This document shows, piece by piece, positions 41,144-49,145 of a stretch of DNA of 64,000 bases; the stretch's first letter is position 1, and every line of letters starts with the position of its first letter. The translations under genes and the position numbers were made by a program. The notes beneath the pieces are model-generated. The model did no database searches. It saw only the letters and a program-made list of their open reading frames with translations, and was not told the origin of the DNA. The stretch is taken from positions 1 to 64,000 of the forward strand of contig CALEJW010000235.1 of the NCBI GenBank assembly GCA_937898635.1, given 5' to 3'. Origin of the DNA: an uncultured Pseudomonadota bacterium (lineage in GTDB: Bacteria > Pseudomonadota > Gammaproteobacteria > Burkholderiales > Usitatibacteraceae).

Positions 41144-41168
41144 ATTACGTCACAGAAAATGATGTAAT
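41144..41168. promoter_or_regulatory. Candidate LysR operator between aceB and the LysR gene
   Basis: ATTACGTCA (41144-41152) and TGATGTAAT (41160-41168) form an inverted repeat with 8 of 9 matching positions and a 7-bp spacer. Its core fits the LysR T-N11-A pattern. A TATACT box at about 41191 could be the -10 of the LysR gene. The arrangement matches a shared operator for autoregulation and control of aceB. Confidence 0.6.
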
Positions 41169-41206
41169 CGTCACTTTCCGGAAAAGGTCTTATACTTCCT
41201 GCCGCC

Positions 41207-42109
41207 ATGGACAAGTTCAAGGAGCTCACGACCTTCGTGGACGTCGCGCAGCGCGGCAGCCTCTCCGCGGCCGCGCGCGAGGAGGGCATCACCCCCGCGA
41301 TGGTGGGGCGGCGCATCGACCAGCTCGAGGAGCGCCTCGGGGTGAAGCTCTTCAAGCGCTCGACGCGCAAGGTGACCCTTACCCCCGAGGGTGCCACATT
41401 CTACGAGGACTGCCACCGCGTCCTGGAGGAGATCCGCTCGGCCGAGGACGCGCTCACGGCCGGCGCGAAGAGCGCCTCGGGGCGGCTGATCGTCACGGCG
41501 CCCACCGCCTTCGGCCGCAAGCACATCGCGCCCCACCTTGCCGCCTTCGTCGCCGAGCACCCCAACCTCGCGGTCCAGCTGCACCTGTCGGAGCGGATCG
41601 TGGACCTGAAGAACGAGCGCTTCGACCTCGCCATCCGCATCGCCGACCTGAAGAGCGCGGACCTCGTGGCCGTCATGCTGGCCCGCAACCACCGCGTGGT
41701 ATGCGCCTCCCCCGCCTACCTGCGCCGCGCCGGCCGTCCGCGCGCCCTCGCCGACCTCTCCCGCCACAACTGCCTCGTGACGAGCACGGACGACGGCGTG
41801 ATCGACGCCTGGTCCTTCCACGACCGCGGCAAGCCCGTCTCCGTCAAGGTGAACGGAAACCTGCAGTGCAACGACGGCGAGGTGCTCACCCGCTGGGCCC
41901 TCGCCGGGGAAGGGCTCGCGCTGCGCAGCGCCTGGGAGGTGAGCGAGGAAGTGAAGAAGGGGCGCCTCGCCACGGTCCTCGACGAGTTCGCCGTGCCCGG
42001 GAACAACATCTACGCGGTCTTCCCGGAGCGCCGGCTCCTGCCCGCGAAGGTGCGCTTCTTCATCGACCACCTCAAGAAGGCCTTCGGGGACCCGCCCTAC
42101 TGGGAATGA
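41207..42109 (+). CDS. LysR-family transcriptional regulator, probably of aceB
   Basis: A 300-residue regulator with an N-terminal winged helix (FVDVAQRGSLSAAAREEGIT, then VGRRIDQLEERLGVKLFKRS, residues 1-60) and a periplasmic-binding-protein-like effector domain (about 90-295). It is divergent from malate synthase with a dyad between them. By analogy it may sense a metabolite of acetate or glyoxylate metabolism. The ligand is unknown. The C-terminus DPPYWE is common in the CrgA/YhaJ-like subgroup. Confidence 0.93.
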   Translation: MDKFKELTTFVDVAQRGSLSAAAREEGITPAMVGRRIDQLEERLGVKLFKRSTRKVTLTPEGATFYEDCHRVLEEIRSAEDALTAGAKSASGRLIVTAPTAFGRKHIAPHLAAFVAEHPNLAVQLHLSERIVDLKNERFDLAIRIADLKSADLVAVMLARNHRVVCASPAYLRRAGRPRALADLSRHNCLVTSTDDGVIDAWSFHDRGKPVSVKVNGNLQCNDGEVLTRWALAGEGLALRSAWEVSEEVKKGRLATVLDEFAVPGNNIYAVFPERRLLPAKVRFFIDHLKKAFGDPPYWE

Positions 42110-42122
42110 CGGGAATCCCGGG

Positions 42123-42881
42123 CTAGCGAAAGTCCTTCACCACGTGCTGCTGGCGCCGGCTCACCGCGAGGCGCTCGCCGGTGCCGCGGATCACCACCGC
42201 CCATCCCGACTCGCTCTCCTGCGCGTGGCGCTCGAACCCCTCGATCGCCGCGCGCGCCACCAGGCAGTTGCGGTGCACGCGCACGAAGAGCTCCCCGAAC
42301 TCCTCCTCCAGCCGGGTGAGCGACTCCTCGACCAGGAACTCGCGGGCCTGCGTGCGCACCGTGACGTACTTGAGCTCGGCGCGCAGGTAGAGCACCTCGG
42401 AGAGCGCCACGAGGTGGATCTTTCCCCGCTCGTGCACGCTCAGGTGCCGCCGCGGCTGGTTCGCGGCGGCCTCCAGGGCCTCGCGGCCGGGCGCCGCGGC
42501 GCGCGACTTGCGCAGCGCCGCCAGGAGCCGCTCGGCCCGGATGGGCTTCAGGAGGTAGTCGATCGCGTTCACCTCGAAGGCCTTGATCGCGTAGGCGTCG
42601 AAGGCGGTGGTGAAGATGATCCCGGGCGGCTGGGCCATGCCCGCGAGGTGGCGCGCGGCCTCCATCCCGTCCATCTCCGGCATGCGGATGTCGAGAAGCA
42701 CGATGTCCACCTTCTCCCGCCCGACGATCTCCAGCACCTCGCGCCCGTTTCGCGCCTCGTCCACGAGGACGAGCGGGAAGTCGGCGCGGCAGTCGTCCAG
42801 GAGGTCGCGCAGCCGCGAGCGGGCCGGGGCCTCGTCGTCGGCGACGAGGATGCGGGGCACCTGGGCGTCGGCAAGGCTCAT
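42123..42881 (-). CDS. LytTR response regulator (AlgR/LytR type)
   Basis: A 252-residue two-component regulator. The receiver domain (about 9-125) has acidic residues at DDE (15-17), phospho-acceptor D64 ([12 protein letters not shown]) and the Lys of LLKPIRAE. A LytTR DNA-binding domain follows (about 145-248: [31 protein letters not shown]). Its ATG overlaps the stop of the kinase gene (ATGA), so the two form an operon. The pair resembles AlgZ-AlgR, which is often beside argH in proteobacteria. Targets are unknown. Confidence 0.92.
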   Translation of the reverse strand: MSLADAQVPRILVADDEAPARSRLRDLLDDCRADFPLVLVDEARNGREVLEIVGREKVDIVLLDIRMPEMDGMEAARHLAGMAQPPGIIFTTAFDAYAIKAFEVNAIDYLLKPIRAERLLAALRKSRAAAPGREALEAAANQPRRHLSVHERGKIHLVALSEVLYLRAELKYVTVRTQAREFLVEESLTRLEEEFGELFVRVHRNCLVARAAIEGFERHAQESESGWAVVIRGTGERLAVSRRQQHVVKDFR

Positions 42882-43894
42882 CGGGGGGCCGTGATGTAGG
42901 GCAGGCGGATCGTCACCTCGTAGGTGCCGCCCGCGACGCGCGCGCGCATGCTCGCCTCCACGTCGAAATGCAGCTCGAGGCGCTCGCGGATGTTGGCGAG
43001 CGCCATCCGGTTGCCGGAGTGGCGGTCGCCGTCGGTCCGGTAGGGGTTGGTGAGCCGGATCACCACCTCGTCCTTCGTCGCCCCGACCTCGATGGCGATC
43101 TCGCCGCCGGCCTCGATGGGCTCGACGCCGTGGTAGACGGCGTTCTCCACCAGCGGCTGGAGCAGCAGGGCCGGCACCAGGGCGTCGGCGGGCATCCCGT
43201 CCACGCGCCAGGCCACCTGGAGGCGCTCGCCCAGGCGCAGCTGCTCGATGGCGAGGTACTGCCGGGCGATCTCGATCTCCTTCGCGAGGGGCGCCAGCGC
43301 CCGGTTGTCGGCCATCAGCACGCGGAAGAGGTCGGCGAGGTCCTCGAGCGCGCGCTCCGCCCGCTTCGGCTCGGCGCGGATGAGCGAGAGGACGGTGTTG
43401 ATGCTGTTGTAGAGGAAGTGGGGCCGGATGCGCGCCTGCAGCGCCTGGATCCGGGCCTGCGCGACCGCCGGCGAGAGCGCCCGCGCGCGCAGGTCGAAGT
43501 ACGCGAGGATCACGCCCGTCACGAAGAGCACGAAGAAGGCCGGGCGGGCGAAGGAGGCCGGCGCCTGGTCCGGGAACAGGGCCCCGAAGGCCTGCGACCA
43601 GGCCCAGGCGATCGCGAGCTCGAGGGCGACGACGGTCGCGATGGCGGCGGGATAGCGCATGGCGTGCAGGAGCCGGCGCCCGGCGCAGAGCACCGTGAGC
43701 GAGACGAGAAGCACCGGCTCGGCGAAGGCGGCTCCCACGAGGAAATGCCCGCCGAGCTCGGAAGGCGCTCGCGAGCGCATGACCGCCGCGGCCAGCACGA
43801 AGAGGTTGGCGACGACCAGCACGCGAAGCAGCACGCCCAGGTTGCAGAAGTTCGGCAACCGGATGCCCGCACCCGTCTGATTTATACTCGCCAC
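42878..43894 (-). CDS. LytS/AlgZ-type sensor histidine kinase
   Basis: A 338-residue membrane kinase partnering the LytTR regulator. About four hydrophobic segments occupy the first 135 residues, then the His_kinase domain with the phospho-acceptor in [20 protein letters not shown] and an ATPase domain ([35 protein letters not shown]). GTG at 43894 is chosen: it gives VASINQTG at the N-terminus, and any longer form would run into argH. The 30-bp spacer to argH is short for a divergent promoter pair. Confidence 0.9.
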   Translation of the reverse strand: MASINQTGAGIRLPNFCNLGVLLRVLVVANLFVLAAAVMRSRAPSELGGHFLVGAAFAEPVLLVSLTVLCAGRRLLHAMRYPAAIATVVALELAIAWAWSQAFGALFPDQAPASFARPAFFVLFVTGVILAYFDLRARALSPAVAQARIQALQARIRPHFLYNSINTVLSLIRAEPKRAERALEDLADLFRVLMADNRALAPLAKEIEIARQYLAIEQLRLGERLQVAWRVDGMPADALVPALLLQPLVENAVYHGVEPIEAGGEIAIEVGATKDEVVIRLTNPYRTDGDRHSGNRMALANIRERLELHFDVEASMRARVAGGTYEVTIRLPYITAPR

Positions 43895-43924
43895 GCAGCC
43901 ATTCTCCCCAACGCCGCCGAATCC

Positions 43925-45331
43925 ATGCAACCGGATGACCCCAAGAAAGGCGCGCCGCCGCCGGCGGGGGCCTGGTCGGGCCGCTTCTCCGAACCCGTCG
44001 ACCGCCTCACGCAGCGCTACACCGCCTCGGTGTCCTTCGACCGGCGGCTCGCCGAGTTCGACATCCTCGGCTCGCTCGCCCACGCCCGCATGCTCTCACG
44101 CTGCGGCATCCTGCCCAAGGCCGACCTCGAGGCGATCGAGCGCGGCATGGCCTCCATCGGCGCCGAGATCCGGGAGGGGCGCTTCCCCTGGTCCATCGAG
44201 CGCGAGGACGTCCACCTCAACATCGAGCACCGGCTGACCGAGCTGGTGGGCGAGGCCGGCAAGCGGCTGCACACCGCCCGGTCGCGCAACGACCAGGTCG
44301 CCACCGACATCCGCCTGTGGCTGCGCGCGGAGATCGACGCGCTCTCGACCCTGCTGCGCTCGGTCCGCGGGCGGCTGCTCGACCTCGCCGAAGCCCATGC
44401 CGCCACGGTCATGCCGGGCTTCACGCACCTGCAGGTCGCCCAGCCGGTGACCTTCGGGCACCACCTGATGGCCTACTTCGAGATGTTCTCCCGCGACGCG
44501 GAGCGCCTCGCCGACTGCCGGCGCCGCGCCAACCGCCTGCCGCTGGGCGCGGCGGCGCTCGCGGGCACGGGCTTCCCGATCGACCGGGAGTCCGTCGCGG
44601 CGGAGCTGGGCTTCGACGGGGTGTGCGAGAACTCGCTGGACGCGGTCTCCGACCGGGACTTCGCCATCGAATTCCTGGCCGCGGCCGCGATCGCCATGGC
44701 GCACGTCTCGCGCCTGGCGGAGGAGCTCGTCCTGTGGATGAACCCGCGATTCGGCTTCGTGGCGATCGCGGACCGCTTCTGCACGGGCTCCTCGATCATG
44801 CCGCAGAAGAAGAACCCGGACGTGCCCGAGCTCATGCGCGGCAAGGCCGGCCGGGTCTTCGGCGCCCTCGTCGCCCTCCTCACCCTGGTCAAGGCGCAGC
44901 CGCTCGCCTACAACAAGGACAACCAGGAGGACAAGGAGCCGCTCTTCGACGCCGCCGACACGCTCGGGGACACGCTCGCGATCCTCGCCGAGCTCCTGGG
45001 CGGGGTGACGGCGCGGCCGGAGCGGATGCGGGAAGCCCTCGCCGAGGGCCACGCCACCGCCACCGACCTCGCCGACTACCTCGTGCGCAAGGGTGTGGCC
45101 TTCCGCGACGCCCACGAGATCGTCGCCCGCGCGGTGCGCGAGGCGGAAGCGGCCGGGGTGGACCTCGCCGAGATCCCGCTCGAGCGGCTGAAGTCCTTCT
45201 CGCCGCTGGTGGAGGCCGACGTCCACGACGTCCTGAGCCCCGAGGGATCCGCCGCCTCGCGGCGGCACGTGGGGGGCACCGCCCCGGAGACCGTCCGCGC
45301 CGCGATCGCCCGGGCGCGCGCCCGACTCTAG
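43925..45331 (+). CDS. argH: Argininosuccinate lyase
   Basis: A 468-residue fumarase-superfamily enzyme that splits argininosuccinate into arginine and fumarate, the last step of arginine synthesis. Signatures are [56 protein letters not shown] and the catalytic serine loop [20 protein letters not shown]. Full length with the usual C-terminal helices. It is divergent from the LytS/LytTR pair. Confidence 0.97.
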   Translation: MQPDDPKKGAPPPAGAWSGRFSEPVDRLTQRYTASVSFDRRLAEFDILGSLAHARMLSRCGILPKADLEAIERGMASIGAEIREGRFPWSIEREDVHLNIEHRLTELVGEAGKRLHTARSRNDQVATDIRLWLRAEIDALSTLLRSVRGRLLDLAEAHAATVMPGFTHLQVAQPVTFGHHLMAYFEMFSRDAERLADCRRRANRLPLGAAALAGTGFPIDRESVAAELGFDGVCENSLDAVSDRDFAIEFLAAAAIAMAHVSRLAEELVLWMNPRFGFVAIADRFCTGSSIMPQKKNPDVPELMRGKAGRVFGALVALLTLVKAQPLAYNKDNQEDKEPLFDAADTLGDTLAILAELLGGVTARPERMREALAEGHATATDLADYLVRKGVAFRDAHEIVARAVREAEAAGVDLAEIPLERLKSFSPLVEADVHDVLSPEGSAASRRHVGGTAPETVRAAIARARARL

Positions 45332-45341
45332 GCCGGCCGCC

Positions 45342-45923
45342 CTACTCGCCGTCGCGCTTCGCCTCGAAGAGCCAGCACAGGCGCCGCGTCTCGGGTCCCG
45401 ACAGGCGGTCGCCCATCAGGCCGCAGCGGTAGATGCGCTGCGAGAGCTTGTGGCAGTGGGCGCAGTCCGTGCACTCCCCGAACATCGCGCCCTCGTTGTC
45501 CTCCTGGAAGGTGGCGAGGGTCTCGCGCAGCGCCGAGGTGGCGTTGCGGATGCGGTTGGGGCTGATGTTGCGGGTCGCGTTCTGCCAGGCGAGCGCCGGC
45601 TGGGCCTCGTAGAGGAGCTGCTCGCCGGCCGTGGACAGGCGCAGGCGCACGACCCGCCGGTCGATGTCGTCCTGGTAGCGCTCGATCAGGGCCCGCCGGT
45701 CGAGGATGAGGAGCGTCTGGGAGACGGTCCCCTTCGTGAGCCCGAGGTAGGCGGCGAGCGCCTGCGGCGTGTTGGAATAGCGGTTCGCCCGGCTGAGGTA
45801 GACGAGCGAGTGGAGGTGGACGGGCTGGAGGTTCTCGTCGGCGCCCGCCTTGCGCAGCTCCGCGCGCATGAGGTTCGCCAGGCGTTCGACCAGCTCCAGC
45901 AGCACCAGCGGGTTCTTGTCCAC
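45342..45923 (-). CDS. MarR-family regulator with cysteine-rich C-terminus
   Basis: A 193-residue regulator. Residues about 30-105 form a MarR winged helix (HLHSLVYLSRANRYSNTP; GLTKGTVSQTLLILDRRALI; DRRVVRLRLSTAGEQLL). The C-terminal tail carries five cysteines, C151-x2-C154-x2-C157-x9-C167-x15-C183, with His156 and His158 interleaved, suggesting a bound metal, an Fe-S cluster or a thiol switch. The start is GTG at 45923, preceded by GGAGG with a 7-nt spacer. An ATG at 45959 is excluded because it lies inside the -10 box of the promoter. Palindromes in that promoter point to autoregulation. Its other likely target is described at 47802. Confidence 0.88.
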   Translation of the reverse strand: MDKNPLVLLELVERLANLMRAELRKAGADENLQPVHLHSLVYLSRANRYSNTPQALAAYLGLTKGTVSQTLLILDRRALIERYQDDIDRRVVRLRLSTAGEQLLYEAQPALAWQNATRNISPNRIRNATSALRETLATFQEDNEGAMFGECTDCAHCHKLSQRIYRCGLMGDRLSGPETRRLCWLFEAKRDGE

Positions 45924-45958
45924 GAATCGGCCTCCACGCGCCCCGGCAGCGCGTCCCA

Positions 45959-45987
45959 TTAGTATCGAATCGATACGACACTGTCAA
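45959..45987 (-). promoter_or_regulatory. Sigma-70 promoter of the MarR-family gene
   Basis: Read on the minus strand, TTGACA (45987-45982) is separated by exactly 17 bp from TACTAA (45964-45959). This predicts a transcript start near 45952, about 29 nt before the GTG. The 15-bp palindrome at 45962-45976 sits in the spacer and overlaps the -10 element, a classic repressor position. Confidence 0.78.
45962..45976. promoter_or_regulatory. 15-bp palindrome, operator 1 of the MarR-family gene
   Basis: GTATCGAATCGATAC is a perfect palindrome with a central A, placed between the -35 and -10 boxes of the MarR promoter. It is a variant of the GTGTCGATTCGACAC sites at 46010 and 47802 (same TCGA cores and spacing). 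Confidence 0.72.
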
Positions 45988-46009
45988 GGATTTGCGTCAG
46001 CGCCTTATC

Positions 46010-46024
46010 GTGTCGATTCGACAC
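46010..46024. promoter_or_regulatory. 15-bp palindrome, operator 2 of the MarR-family gene
   Basis: GTGTCGATTCGACAC is a perfect palindrome, centred 48 bp from operator 1 and just upstream of the -35 box. The identical 15 bases recur at 47802-47816. Confidence 0.72.
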
Positions 46025-46058
46025 CTTCCCCGTTCCGGGCGCCTTCGGGCCGCCGGAA

Positions 46059-46370
46059 TCAGTCGAAGGAAAGGCTTTCGCCCGCCTGCGCGCGCGCGAT
46101 TTCGCCGAGCGAGGCGAAGAACTCCCCGCCGGAGCGCGTATCGCGCCAGGCGCCGTCCTTCCAGGCGAAGTGGAAGCCGCCGGCGCGCGCCGCGACCCAG
46201 ATCTCGCGGTTGGGCGTCTGCCGGTTCACGATGATGCGGCTGCCGTCGGGGCACTCGAGGGTGAGGATGCCCGCCTCGAGGTCGGCGTCGATGCCCTCGG
46301 TCGCCTCCGCCGCCCGCTCCACGCGGGCGAGGATCTCTTCGACGGCGCGGTGGAATTCGCTCTCGTTCAT
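46059..46370 (-). CDS. cyaY: CyaY, frataxin-like iron-sulfur assembly regulator
   Basis: A 103-residue bacterial frataxin that binds iron and tunes IscS activity. It has an acidic first helix (MNESEFHRAVEEILARVERA), the beta-sheet motif GILTLECPDGSRIIVNRQTP, NREIWVAARAGGFHF and WRDTRSGGEFFASL. ATG at 46370 gives the standard length. It is divergent from lptM-lysA, a conserved neighbourhood. Confidence 0.95.
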   Translation of the reverse strand: MNESEFHRAVEEILARVERAAEATEGIDADLEAGILTLECPDGSRIIVNRQTPNREIWVAARAGGFHFAWKDGAWRDTRSGGEFFASLGEIARAQAGESLSFD

Positions 46371-46403
46371 GGGCGCTGGAGGGGCTGTGCTACGCTGGAT
46401 TCC

Positions 46404-46517
46404 ATGATACGCGCACTCGCTTTCCTCGCCCTCGCGATCGTTCTCGGCGCCTGCGGCCAGAAGGGGCCGCTCAAGCTCCCCGATCCGCCGAAGGCCGCCC
46501 CGTCCTTCCACCCATGA
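46404..46517 (+). CDS. lptM: LptM (YifL-like) small lipoprotein
   Basis: A 37-residue lipoprotein. A hydrophobic signal ends in the lipobox LGAC, with Cys20, and is followed by the family signature GQKGPLKLPD. LptM binds the LptD-LptE translocon and promotes its maturation in E. coli. It is typically encoded between cyaY and lysA, as here. The stop overlaps the lysA ATG (ATGA). Confidence 0.93.
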   Translation: MIRALAFLALAIVLGACGQKGPLKLPDPPKAAPSFHP

Positions 46518-47761
46518 GCGCCGCGCGCCGCCTGGAGGGCGAGCTCTGGATGGAGGGCGTGCGCCTCGCGGAGGTGGCCGAGCGCTTCGGCACGCCCTGC
46601 TACGTCTACTCGCGCGCGGCGATCGAGGCCGCCTGGCGGGCCTTCGACGACGGGCTCGCGGGCACCGATCACCTCGTCTGCTACGCGGTCAAGGCGAACG
46701 CCAACCTCGCGGTGCTGGGCGTGCTCGCGCGGCTCGGCTCGGGATTCGACATCGTTTCCGGCGGGGAGCTCGCGCGCGTGCTTGCCGCCGGCGGCTCGCC
46801 CGGGCGCATCGTCTTCTCCGGCGTGGGCAAGACCGCGGACGAGATCCGGGCGGCGCTTCGAGCCGGGATCCGCTGCTTCAACGCGGAGAGCGAGCCCGAG
46901 CTCGAGCGGCTCGACGCCCTCGCGGGCGAGCTGGGCGTGCGCGCGCCCGTGTCGCTTCGCGTCAACCCCGACGTGGACGCGCGCACCCACCCCTACATCT
47001 CCACGGGCCTGCGCGGGAACAAGTTCGGCATCGCCCACGACCGGGCCCTCGCCGCCTACGACCTCGCCGCCCGCCTGCCCAACCTCGACGTGACGGGAAT
47101 CGACTGCCACATCGGCTCGCAGATCCTCGACCTGGCGCCGCTCGCGGAGGCGCTCGAGCGCGTGCTCGAGCTGGCCGACGCCCTCGCCTCCCGCGGGATC
47201 GCGATCGGGCACGTCGACCTCGGCGGCGGGCTCGGCATCCGCTACCGGGAGGGGGACGAGGCGCCCGACATCGGGCGCTGGTGCCGCGCGGTGGCCGCGC
47301 GGCTGGCCGGCACCGGCCACGCGATCGTGGTCGAGCCCGGGCGCGCCATCGTCGGCAACGCCGGCGTGCTCCTCGCGCGCGTGGAATACCTCAAGTCCGG
47401 CGAGGGCAAGCGCTTCGCCATCGTGGACGCCTCCATGAGCGAGCTCATCCGCCCGGCCCTCTACGAGGCATGGCACGACATCGAGCCGCTCGCCGAGCTC
47501 GACCGCCCCGTCGCCGAGTACGACGTGGTGGGCCCCGTCTGCGAATCCGCGGACATCCTCGGCGCCGGCCGCCGCCTCGCCCTCGCGCCCGGCGACGGCA
47601 TCGCCATCCTCTCGGCGGGCGCCTACGGCATGGCGATGAGCTCCAACTACAACTCGCGCCCCCGCCCCTGCGAGGTGATGGTCGACGGCGCCCGCGCCGT
47701 CGAGGTTCGCCCGCGCGAGCCGCTCGCCGCACTCTTCGCCGGCGAGTCCACGCTCGACTGA
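46514..47761 (+). CDS. lysA: Diaminopimelate decarboxylase
   Basis: A 415-residue PLP enzyme that makes lysine from meso-diaminopimelate. The PLP lysine is K60 in CYAVKANANL. Other motifs are SGGELARVLAAG, GIDCHIGSQI, HVDLGGGLGI, EPGRAIVGNAG, the CESADILG substrate cysteine, and GAYGMAMSSNYN. It is coupled to lptM. Confidence 0.97.
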   Translation: MSAARRLEGELWMEGVRLAEVAERFGTPCYVYSRAAIEAAWRAFDDGLAGTDHLVCYAVKANANLAVLGVLARLGSGFDIVSGGELARVLAAGGSPGRIVFSGVGKTADEIRAALRAGIRCFNAESEPELERLDALAGELGVRAPVSLRVNPDVDARTHPYISTGLRGNKFGIAHDRALAAYDLAARLPNLDVTGIDCHIGSQILDLAPLAEALERVLELADALASRGIAIGHVDLGGGLGIRYREGDEAPDIGRWCRAVAARLAGTGHAIVVEPGRAIVGNAGVLLARVEYLKSGEGKRFAIVDASMSELIRPALYEAWHDIEPLAELDRPVAEYDVVGPVCESADILGAGRRLALAPGDGIAILSAGAYGMAMSSNYNSRPRPCEVMVDGARAVEVRPREPLAALFAGESTLD

Positions 47762-48074
47762 GGGCTCCCGCGCGAACCGGCCGAACGACGGGGCCGTGTT
47801 GGTGTCGATTCGACACCTTTGGCGCGCGAGTTCGATCAAATAGTCGCGCTTGACACGCACCGAAAGCGTGGATCCGCGGATTTTTCGCATATCATCGCCC
47901 TCACCAAGCTGGTGCGCGGATGTCGCGAAGGCGGCGCCCCGCACCGGACAAGAGCCACCAGGCTTCACCGTTCGATCGAGAAATCCGAGCGCTTGGTAGT
48001 GGCAGGAACCCCGGCGAAGCCGCCGCCCGCCACGGTAGAGGCAATTCGGTCCAACAATCGAAAGGAGCAAGACG
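47762..48074. other. 313-bp non-coding region upstream of the histone H1-like gene
   Basis: No convincing gene is seen in this spacer. It holds the third copy of the MarR palindrome (47802-47816), an isolated TTGACA (47850-47855) with no matching -10 at 16-18 bp, and an AT-rich stretch (about 47880-47896, containing TATCAT). It ends with the AGGAG ribosome site of the downstream gene. A long 5' leader is likely; the promoter cannot be fixed by eye. Confidence 0.55.
47802..47816. promoter_or_regulatory. 15-bp palindrome identical to MarR operator 2, upstream of the H1-like gene
   Basis: GTGTCGATTCGACAC matches the site at 46010-46024 base for base. It lies 40 bp after the lysA stop and about 260 bp before the histone H1-like start. 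The exact recurrence of a 15-bp palindrome implies the same regulator binds both places. Confidence 0.7.
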
Positions 48075-48449
48075 ATGGCAACCGCGAAGAAGAAACCTGC
48101 TGCGAAGAAGAAGGCCGCCAAGAAACCGGCCGCCAAGAAGAAGGTCACCAAGAAGCCTGCGGCCAAGCGGAAACCGGCCGCGAAGAAGAAGCCCGCCGCG
48201 AAGAAGAAGACGGCGAAGAAGAAGACGGCGAAGAAGAAGGTCGCCAAGAAGAAGCCCGCGAAGAAGAAGGCGGCAAAGAAGCCCGCCAAGAAAGCCAAGA
48301 AGAAGCCAGCCAAGAAGAAGGCGGCGAAGAAGCCTGCCAAGAAGAAGGCGGCGAAAAAGAAGCCCGCGATGAAGAAGGCTGCCCCCGCGAAGCCCATGGC
48401 TCCGTCGGTCATGCCCGTCATCACGCCGCTGATCAAGCCGATGAGCTGA
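48075..48449 (+). CDS. Histone H1-like, lysine/alanine-rich DNA-binding protein
   Basis: A 124-residue, very basic protein made almost entirely of Lys, Ala and Pro in irregular PAKKKAAKK/TAKKK-type repeats, like eukaryotic H1 tails and the bacterial AlgP/BpH1/Hc1 group. Such proteins compact DNA or act as nucleoid regulators. A distinct 20-residue C-terminal tail (MAPSVMPVITPLIKPMS) is hydrophobic and not repetitive. AGGAG lies upstream of the ATG. The AAG-rich codons make it locally lower in GC. Repeat number probably varies between strains by slippage. A MarR-type palindrome upstream suggests regulation. Confidence 0.88.
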   Translation: MATAKKKPAAKKKAAKKPAAKKKVTKKPAAKRKPAAKKKPAAKKKTAKKKTAKKKVAKKKPAKKKAAKKPAKKAKKKPAKKKAAKKPAKKKAAKKKPAMKKAAPAKPMAPSVMPVITPLIKPMS

Positions 48450-48615
48450 CCGGGAGCGCGAGCTTCCGGCCCGCGAGGCCTGAACCCGAATACGAGGCGC
48501 GACCCGGTGGATCGGCCGTGAAAGCGGCCGGAGACTCCTCCCGGGGAGCGCCTCGCAAACGGGTGTTCCGTTCCCCCGTCCCCGAGCTAGCCGCGACCGC
48601 CCTGCGCTTCCCGCG

Positions 48616-49137
48616 CTAGGTCCCGCCGTCGCGCAACCTCCATTCCGCCACGGTGGCATAGCCGCCGCCGGCCGGAAGCGTCTCCACCAGCGAGAATGCC
48701 CCCACCCGCCAGGACACGGGGTCGATCGTCTCGCGTGCAACCGGCCCGGCGATCCGGCGCGCGAGCGTGAGGTGCGGCGCGTAGGCGCGCGACTCGCCCT
48801 CGAAACCCCGTCGCGCGAGCCGCCCGGCGAGGTCGGCCTGAAGGTCCGAAAGTCCCGGCGGCGGCGCCCGGCACCCCGCCCACGCGACCCCCGAGCGCCG
48901 GAAGCTGCCGATCTCGTCGAGCTCGAGGCGGAAGGCGCGCGCCTCGACCTCTCCTGCCGCCTCGCGCAATGCCGCGGCCCGGTCCGCCGCGACCTCGCCG
49001 AGGAACGCAAGCGTGAGGTGCAGCTTCGCGGCGGGAACGGCGCGCCCCCCCGCGGAGGCGGCGATGCGCGCGCCGCAAGCGGCGAGCGCATCGCGGGCGC
49101 CGGCATCGGGCCAGAGCGCGAAGAAGAGCCTCGCCAC
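48616..49137 (-). CDS. thpR: ThpR, RNA 2',3'-cyclic phosphodiesterase (LigT)
   Basis: A 173-residue 2H-phosphoesterase that opens RNA 2',3'-cyclic phosphates; some homologues ligate tRNA halves in vitro. Both catalytic HxT motifs are present: HLTLAFLG near residue 45 and HLTLARRI near 125. The N-terminus ARLFFALWPDAGARDAL is typical. The start is GTG at 49137, 8 bp after the mgtE stop. Confidence 0.93.
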   Translation of the reverse strand: MARLFFALWPDAGARDALAACGARIAASAGGRAVPAAKLHLTLAFLGEVAADRAAALREAAGEVEARAFRLELDEIGSFRRSGVAWAGCRAPPPGLSDLQADLAGRLARRGFEGESRAYAPHLTLARRIAGPVARETIDPVSWRVGAFSLVETLPAGGGYATVAEWRLRDGGT

Positions 49138-49145
49138 GGCCGGGC

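Noticed and set aside
43895..44083. Longer N-terminus for the LytS-type kinase reaching into argH
   Set aside because: The extra residues are antisense to the well-supported argH start and contain no domain or membrane signal.
45924..45959. Upstream ATG extension of the MarR-family protein
   Set aside because: The ATG lies within the -10 box of its own promoter and has no ribosome site; GTG at 45923 does.
47850..47895. Sigma-70 promoter TTGACA ... TATCAT upstream of the H1-like gene
   Set aside because: The spacing is 34 bp, twice the normal distance; no -10 is seen at 16-18 bp.
48075..48449. Tandem AAGAAG-rich tract as a CRISPR or satellite repeat
   Set aside because: The periodicity follows the Lys/Ala codons of an open gene with a ribosome site, and there are no spacers.
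47819..48619. Overlapping open frames across the H1-like gene region on both strands
   Set aside because: They are out-of-frame readings of the Lys-codon repeat and lack ribosome sites or recognisable domains.
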